Source: Takakia lepidozioides
Taxonomy: Eukaryota > Streptophyta > Takakiopsida > Takakiales > Takakiaceae
Direction: 5' to 3'
Length of the DNA: 60,000 nucleotides
NCBI GenBank assembly: GCA_030704615.1
Contig: CM060732.1
Location: forward strand, 62,603,053-62,663,052
The notes under the pieces are model-generated. The model saw only the letters and a program-made list of their open reading frames with translations, was not told where the DNA came from and searched no databases. This document shows, one piece after another, positions 54,690 to 60,000 of this stretch (positions are counted from its first letter, which is position 1; every line of letters starts with the position of its first letter). The position numbers and the translations under genes were made by a program.

Positions 54690-54985
54690 ACTAAAAAACA
54701 ATTTGGAAGATCAAGTGGTGAAATGGAATTTATTCTAAATTTGAAACGGCAGCTATTATGTGATTACGTGCAGATAAGTTTGTTTCGAGGACAAGGAGAT
54801 GAAAATGACATGGGTTTTTTTTCAAAATATCAAGCCATGGAGTAGGCAGTGGGGTTGAAATTGTGGACATGATGAATATCAATGGAGTGTTAGAGAATTG
54901 TTGGGTGATGTGGACCATGTGAAGAGAATCAATGGATAGAGTACAATGACATGTCATATTTATGAGCTTTATTGTCGACAACTGC
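54690..54985 (+). pseudogene. Second, decayed copy of the WRKY/GCM-MULE-like transposase
   Basis: The plus strand reads LNLKRQLLCDYVQISLFRGQG and, further on, DVDHVKRING, stop, STMTCHIYELYCRQLL. This matches DLKKRSIYDYIQDN..GQG and FDHVKRVKDWTTMTCHIYDP of the copy at 42.2-42.5 kb. Similarity ends exactly where an LTR begins (54988), so the retroelement landed in this transposase. Confidence 0.6.
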
Positions 54986-54987
54986 TA

Positions 54988-55072
54988 TGTCGTGCACCTA
55001 AGCATCGTGCCACAACATACATCGTTTTCAACCACACAATCTAAGCCCACAATCCTAGAAAGCTATACCACA
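54988..55072 (-). repeat. 85-bp LTR, copy 1
   Basis: Starts TGTCGTGCACCTAAGCATCG and ends TAGAAAGCTATACCACA. It is nearly identical to 55443-55527 and related to the LTR at 23851. Confidence 0.75.
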
Positions 55073-55442
55073 ATGATAATGGAAGTGAACACACAATGGA
55101 AACACTCCACTCATGAATCCACTCAATCACATAAACTAAGTCAAGCCAAAGGCACCTTTGCTAAAGGAATCCACCCTACAAAGCCCTCACCACATTCCCT
55201 CTCAATACCTAGAGCTATGGAGGTGGGAGAGGCTCATGGAGGCTGAACTACAAGAAGATGAACCTCCTCCATCCTCACAAGGGGAAAACCTATCCCCATG
55301 TCCCAAGTGAGGCTCGACACCTTAGTTGGCATGTGAGACCCAATGAAGTCCCAACACACAAAATATAAATATAAATATCTAAAATGTCCTAGTTAACTAG
55401 AAGTAGGTAATTCTAGATAACCATGACTAAAACCATGACAGC
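55073..55442. repeat. 370-bp segment between two LTRs
   Basis: No coding capacity. It aligns in order with 36880-37200. Its position between two near-identical LTRs resembles the internal part of a very small LTR element (TRIM-like), but I see neither a standard primer-binding site nor a polypurine tract next to copy 1. Confidence 0.45.
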
Positions 55443-55527
55443 TGTCGTGCACCTAAGCATCGTGCCACGACATACATCGCTGTCCACCACACAATCTAAG
55501 CACATAATCCTAGAAAGCTATACCACA
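55443..55527 (-). repeat. 85-bp LTR, copy 2, adjoining a polypurine tract
   Basis: Same sequence as copy 1 apart from a few substitutions. On its right side lies ATCGCCCCC, the reverse complement of a polypurine tract, in the same arrangement as the 24-kb element. Confidence 0.75.
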
Positions 55528-55935
55528 ATCGCCCCCTTAGCTAGTGTTTAGGTCCCTCTAACACCAGATAGCTGACAAGTATCCATCCCAATAAGATCAT
55601 CGTTTGGTCATCAATCGCCCAAGTCCCAGTATCTGAAGTCAATAGAGGCCGGGTGCAAAAGTAACCCTATCGTTACTCGCATTTCTGCAATCCATGGCTT
55701 CAATTGGGTGTCCATGGCATTGACCTCCCGTTAGCTAGACCTTGGATCACTAGTCAACCTCGCCACTGTCATGCCCTACTACCTCTATCCAAGGCATCGC
55801 GGACACAACCATTTTCCACTAAGAACCTCCTCAAGTGCGGTATCAAGCATCTCATGTGCCACCCCCTTGAGCATTTGTCACACACTAACATGGTCGCGGC
55901 ACCACCAGCATGCCTACATAGCAGGCAACGCAACC
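55528..55935 (-). mobile_element. 3' fragment of a second DNMT/PHD-type Ty3 element
   Basis: From the polypurine tract upward the minus strand matches the 3' end of the element at 24 kb (AGGTCCCTCTAA, GTCACACACTAACATGG and so on). The match ends at about 55935, at the first Cys pair of the PHD finger. Nothing of integrase or RT follows, so only the terminal ~400 bp of the internal region is present. Confidence 0.75.
55794..55927 (-). pseudogene. PHD finger, second copy
   Basis: LRCLLCRHAGGAATMLVCDKC, then SRGWHMRCLIP keeps the Trp-His that is broken by a stop in the 24-kb copy. After a one-base frame change the rest reads LEEVLSGKWLCPRCL, with the last Cys pair intact. Together the C4HC3 set is complete at the DNA level, which confirms that the family really encodes a PHD finger. 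Confidence 0.8.
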
Positions 55936-58048
55936 CCCTCCCTCCCTCCCCAACAGACCACACATGGGCAAAATTCATCCAGCAACATAGAAATTGTACA
56001 TGAATGAGCTCTATAAACACATACAATATATAATATATATTGAACACATGTATGCAACGTGGGATACAATACAATATATATTCTTTGTAGGTCTTTCACC
56101 CTAAAGAACCATTATTCCTTGAGCGAATCCTATGTGATATGAGGTATTTGTAGTTGGCTCTTATCTTGTGGGCAAATGACTAAATGGTTCCAGAGGTTCT
56201 GGCCATTCTAGAGCTGACATGATCAAATGAATGTGTGGCTTGTTGTCAAAAAAACTTACATTTAATAAAATCTAAATTGATTTTGCTTTCTGGTGGCTTG
56301 TGGTCGAGCAGGTAATTGTAGCATGAAATGGGCTTGTGATATCAGAGAACAGTACCTTCTCAGGGGATCAATGCACAATGTTAGATGTATTCAACCATTT
56401 GTTGTTGTGGCAGATGTACATGACATACGAAACAGCTCATTTCTCAGGGGAATTGCTGATTGGCTACAATTGGAGATCGCATTTGTCCTATTGTGGCAAT
56501 AAGTCTTGTTCGTACAATTTTATTCTCTTGGTTTCCATCCAGACCACCAGACTCTACCCAAAGTGCACTGATTTGCACACAAGAGAGACCATCCCTCTCT
56601 CTTCACTCATACCTTTTCATGATGAACTAAAGTTGGAGCTCCCAACAGGCTGCGATGCACTCCCTCGCAGCTCCACTGTCCAGCTATTCCTCATCTACCC
56701 GCAACGGCTGATTTTGGGCCAGAAATACATGGGACTGATCATATCATCTCCAACCTGCAACGCAATGACGGCTATCTTACGCTAGCTTCCCATACGCAGC
56801 CCACATTCCTACAGCTCATCAACTCGGCCTGCAGCTGAAGAAGACTAGTGTAAGAAGTATGTCACCGACTCTTGCTCGTCACACCATGAAGCCATACTTG
56901 GGGATCTGAAATTGACTTGGTTATGCTCTGAGGCAAAGTTGGAGCGGATGCGCAATGACACTCCGTACTTTGAGACTGCTTCTTGATACCCTATTGGAAA
57001 ATGAAACAACTCATATTCGTCAATTTCAGATATGAACCACACTCAATTAGCATATGCAACATACATTGATTAGCAAAGATTCAACATGACTTATTCATAT
57101 ACTGGCATTGAACCAACCAAGTAACTACATAGTTTCCATAGCTTATATAGCAAAACTGTTCGTGTAAAGACTACAGTGAATTTGTCACAAAACTGAAGAG
57201 AATGATCTATTTGACCATGTTAAGAAGATACCAACAAATATTGTTTCTGCCTTCTTGTCGTGAGCCACAGTAGCCCACAAAACAAAATGTGAAGCTCCGT
57301 CAATGTCAGCGTACACTCGGACACCAAACATACATAATTTATCATAGGCTGTAAGATAATCAAGGAATTTGGAGTCAAGGAACTGGCTCTACTAAAGAAG
57401 TTTATCCTGTATTATATATATATATATATATATATATCATATTGCACCTCTACAAACAGCCAACAACACTGTTGCATTGCCTCAAGATGAATTCTAACAA
57501 TAATTCCTCAATTGCACTCTAGCCTCACTAGGAACTAGAATCTGTCTATATGTGGCTGGAAAGAAGTTGTACGCAATTGAGTTATTCGGTAGCCCCTAGC
57601 ACATTTTCTGAAGGGGAGCTAATTATTAGAATATTCAGATTCAGGTGACGTTACTTATTTCTTGCCCATATGTGATGGGCAAGGAGATGTTCGTTTTGAG
57701 CTATAAATATTGGGATACTTGTTATTGAGTGCAAAGAGGTTATTACACTTGGGAAAAAGCTTGACACAACTTGTATGCAACGTGGAAGAATAAATATGAA
57801 ACTCATAATACCTGCAACCTTTGCTGAGCCAGACAGTACACATTCTTCCTCGACAGACCGGAAAGACTTCATTTTAAGTTTTTGCAGTTGGTAATGACAT
57901 ATTAAACTCAAAACTGAATCTATATTCAATCAGCTTGCAAGAATTCCTCTTCTATATACAATGGTATAATTTTCTATAATGCATTCAATTAGAGAACTCC
58001 TACAATCCATATGCCACAACGCCATGGGCATTGTGACATTATATTACA
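55936..58048. other. No gene recognised
   Basis: A plus-strand frame at 56336-56785 (149 codons, with SSLIPFHDELKLELPTGCD) is open but matches nothing I know. An AT dinucleotide run lies at about 57414-57437. Other frames are short. Confidence 0.4.
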
Positions 58049-58375
58049 TCATCGCGTCCTCACAAGTGTCCATTCTCTATGTCGTCGTTCATAATGCTCT
58101 GGTGAAAGGATTTGAAGTGCTGCAACAACTTGGGGGCGAAAAACCCTCACATTCTGAGCGCGCAAGGCTGCTCTCACTTGGCGCACTCCCCAATTGACTC
58201 CATTTCGGTTTGTTGGTAGCAACTCTTCTATCTTATGACACAACTCTTCGACTATAAATTTGTGGAACACGCCAAATGCTTCACCAGTAGCCCTACTCAT
58301 CAATCAACTGTCATACATCGCTCATCGACAGAGCCTGGGCAATGTCTTTAAGCGTCATCCCATCTGCCAACATAT
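58049..58375 (-). pseudogene. Integrase/transposase-like N-terminal fragment
   Basis: The minus strand reads ENMLADGMTLKDIAQALSMS, an HTH-like segment, then in another frame FIVEELCHKIEELL and GVNWGVRQVRAALRAQNVRV then FRPQVVAALQ. This pattern (HTH, then a conserved region before the catalytic core) resembles the start of eukaryotic integrase-core elements. The DDE core itself is not present. The family call is tentative. Confidence 0.4.
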
Positions 58376-58740
58376 TCTCCACATAAGAAACCATGTTATC
58401 TACTCTCCCAATATATATTGTCATACAATATATGTGTTTTACCAGTTCCAGCACCCCCGGTGAGAAACAAACAAATTGGTGAATCGGGATACAATTTTTT
58501 CCTATGCATAATATCATCAAAGATTAGTCTTTGTTCTTCATTTAATTGTCTAACTAAACTACGATATTAAGATTCGTCCATCATCATGGAATAGTCGGAT
58601 TTTGTGAAAATGTCATCCTCCGACGTTTGCGACTTTTTATTATTTCATCCAGTGGTTGACTGAATTACAAAATCGGATCGTAGATCATATTGTTCAGTGT
58701 TGATTATGTTTGTAATGGGGGATGAAACATGTAAATTATT
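58376..58740 (-). pseudogene. PIF1/Helitron-type helicase fragment
   Basis: The minus strand reads TEQYDLRSDFVIQ, then YRSLVRQLNEEQRLIFDDIM and ICLFLTGGAGTGKTHIL. The Walker A box GGAGTGKT (about 58434-58460), preceded by LNEEQRLIFDDI, is the start of the PIF1-like helicase domain carried by Helitrons. Stops lie in the frame upstream, and the helicase breaks off just after the P-loop. Confidence 0.6.
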
Positions 58741-60000
58741 CAACTCACAATCCATGTTGTCATTCCAAATATTAGTTGAATGCGATTCATGATGTAGATT
58801 TTAAATCATCTACTTCCTCTATATTTGGAGTGTTTCGTGTTGAGAAACTCTTTTGTTACAACAAATGATTTCAAATTCATCAGTTCATATCCCTCCATAT
58901 AGGTTCAAAAGCATTCAACTTTTTGAACAAAAACAAGAGTTTCGTGTTGAGGAAATGATGCAGGTTTCCGAACAAAACCCCTGTCAGACAAGAGTTTCGT
59001 GAGTTCAAATGAGTTCAAATCCATTAGTTCATATCCTTCCATATTGTTTCAAAAGCATGGAGGTTTCTGAACAAAATCACTATCAGACAAGTGTTTCGTG
59101 TTGAGAAACTTTTTTGTCACGGCAAAGAGTTCATATCCCTGCATATTTGTTCAAAAATATGTAGTTTTTTTTAACACAATAACTGCCAGACTAGAGTTTC
59201 GTGGAGCAGACAACGTTGCCACCTTTAATTGTATTCTTGCAGAATGAATAATCTCCTCTCGAAATTGGAATGAGATTCACAGGCCATCGCGACCAGAAAT
59301 CGTATGCAAGGTTGTGAGCCTTTCTATTTGTCCTCGGCTTCATTTAATAGCATCCAAACCTACATCGGGCATCAATTTTTAGGGAACCTCACAAATTGCA
59401 ACGTCAACATCAATGTTACAAATCTGGATGCATGGATATATGTATATAGATACAATATGTGGGATCATATCTGTATAGGTATATAGGGTTTGTAAGGTTA
59501 GTACTAACTCAACATCTTCAAGAAAACAATATTCTAGAGATAATCAATGCGAATGTATAATTACCGTTGGTATAAAGTGTTATTGTTATTTCAGATGTAT
59601 ATATATAAAGAGAGATATTTTAGTGTAAATATTATTTATTAGGCAACCAACAAAATTTAATTTCAGCTCACCAATTTTAATGTTTATTTTCTTTGTGAAT
59701 ATTTGTATTTATATATTTAAGTTTAAAATATAGAAATATTTATTTACTTAGTTTTTATTAATCCCAATTAATTTATGTGAGTTTATATTCAACCAAGTAA
59801 CATTCTTAGAAAAGCAAAACTAACTACAAGAAGAACTGCGGGAAGAGGATTTGAACGCCCGACCGCAAGGATGAAATCTATGTTTGTAACCAGTAAGTCC
59901 ACAACAATCTCAACTATCAAATTATTTATAGAGCTGCCACGAGAATCTGAAAATTAAAAAGAACACAATCAATACTAAATACAGGTTTGCAGCCAGTGGG
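58741..60000. other. AT-rich, no gene recognised
   Basis: ACAAGAGTTTCGTG / TTGAGAAAC words repeat irregularly at 58830-59200. The right end is very AT-rich. No coding or RNA gene is supported. Confidence 0.4.

Noticed and set aside
59840-59905. tRNA-like T-arm (reverse strand GTTCAAATCC)
   Set aside because: The box resembles a tRNA B box, but the T stem does not pair and neither an anticodon arm nor a D arm can be folded. It is at most a decayed tRNA-derived remnant.

Overview
This window looks like nuclear DNA of a land plant with a large, transposon-rich genome. Three spliced plant genes with GT-AG introns sit in one roughly 10-kb stretch: an ATOS/atossa-like protein, a small plastid-type membrane protein and the sterol isomerase HYDRA1. 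Most of the rest is decayed mobile DNA. The PPR fragments, the zinc-finger/RT elements and the WRKY/GCM-like transposase make me favour a seedless plant such as a fern or lycophyte. That placement is an impression from sequence style, not a demonstrated assignment.

Layout. 1-5.4 kb: one unrecognised exon candidate, local tandem repeats and a TTAA-flanked MITE. 5.5-8.1 kb (minus): a zinc-finger non-LTR retroelement lacking its RT palm, abutting the first exon of a PSMD9-like proteasome chaperone gene. 10.1-15.3 kb (plus): ATOS-like gene, six coding exons, 898 codons. 16.3-16.9 kb (plus): two-exon plastid-type membrane protein, 159 aa. 18.5-19.9 kb (minus): complete four-exon HYD1 sterol isomerase, 221 aa. 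A 1.2-kb TA-flanked inverted-repeat element begins only 190 bp upstream of the HYD1 start codon.

23.9-31.0 kb (minus): the most notable object, a Ty3/gypsy retroelement whose polyprotein reads Gag zinc knuckles, repeat-bearing linker, protease, cytosine-5 DNA methyltransferase, reverse transcriptase, RNase H, integrase, PHD finger, polypurine tract, short LTR. It therefore carries both a DNA methylation writer and a chromatin-reader-type module. It is dead: many in-frame stops, several frameshifts, YIDD changed to YIND. The damage is dominated by C-to-T/G-to-A changes. Its 5' end is cut by a CACTA-like terminus, and PPR gene fragments lie in the adjoining sequence. A second fragment of the family, with the same PHD finger and 85-bp LTRs, lies at 55.0-55.9 kb and has landed in a decayed transposase copy.

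34-60 kb: no host gene recognised. It holds a 1.6-kb array of about 21 hairpin-forming units (37.2-38.8 kb), a broken WRKY/GCM-type MULE-like transposase (41.5-43.2 kb), two 1.1-kb direct repeats with GGACCGCC hairpins (43.8-47.1 kb), an AT-rich array split by a TA-flanked MITE (52.5-54.0 kb), and PIF1/Helitron-like helicase and integrase-like fragments (58.0-58.7 kb).
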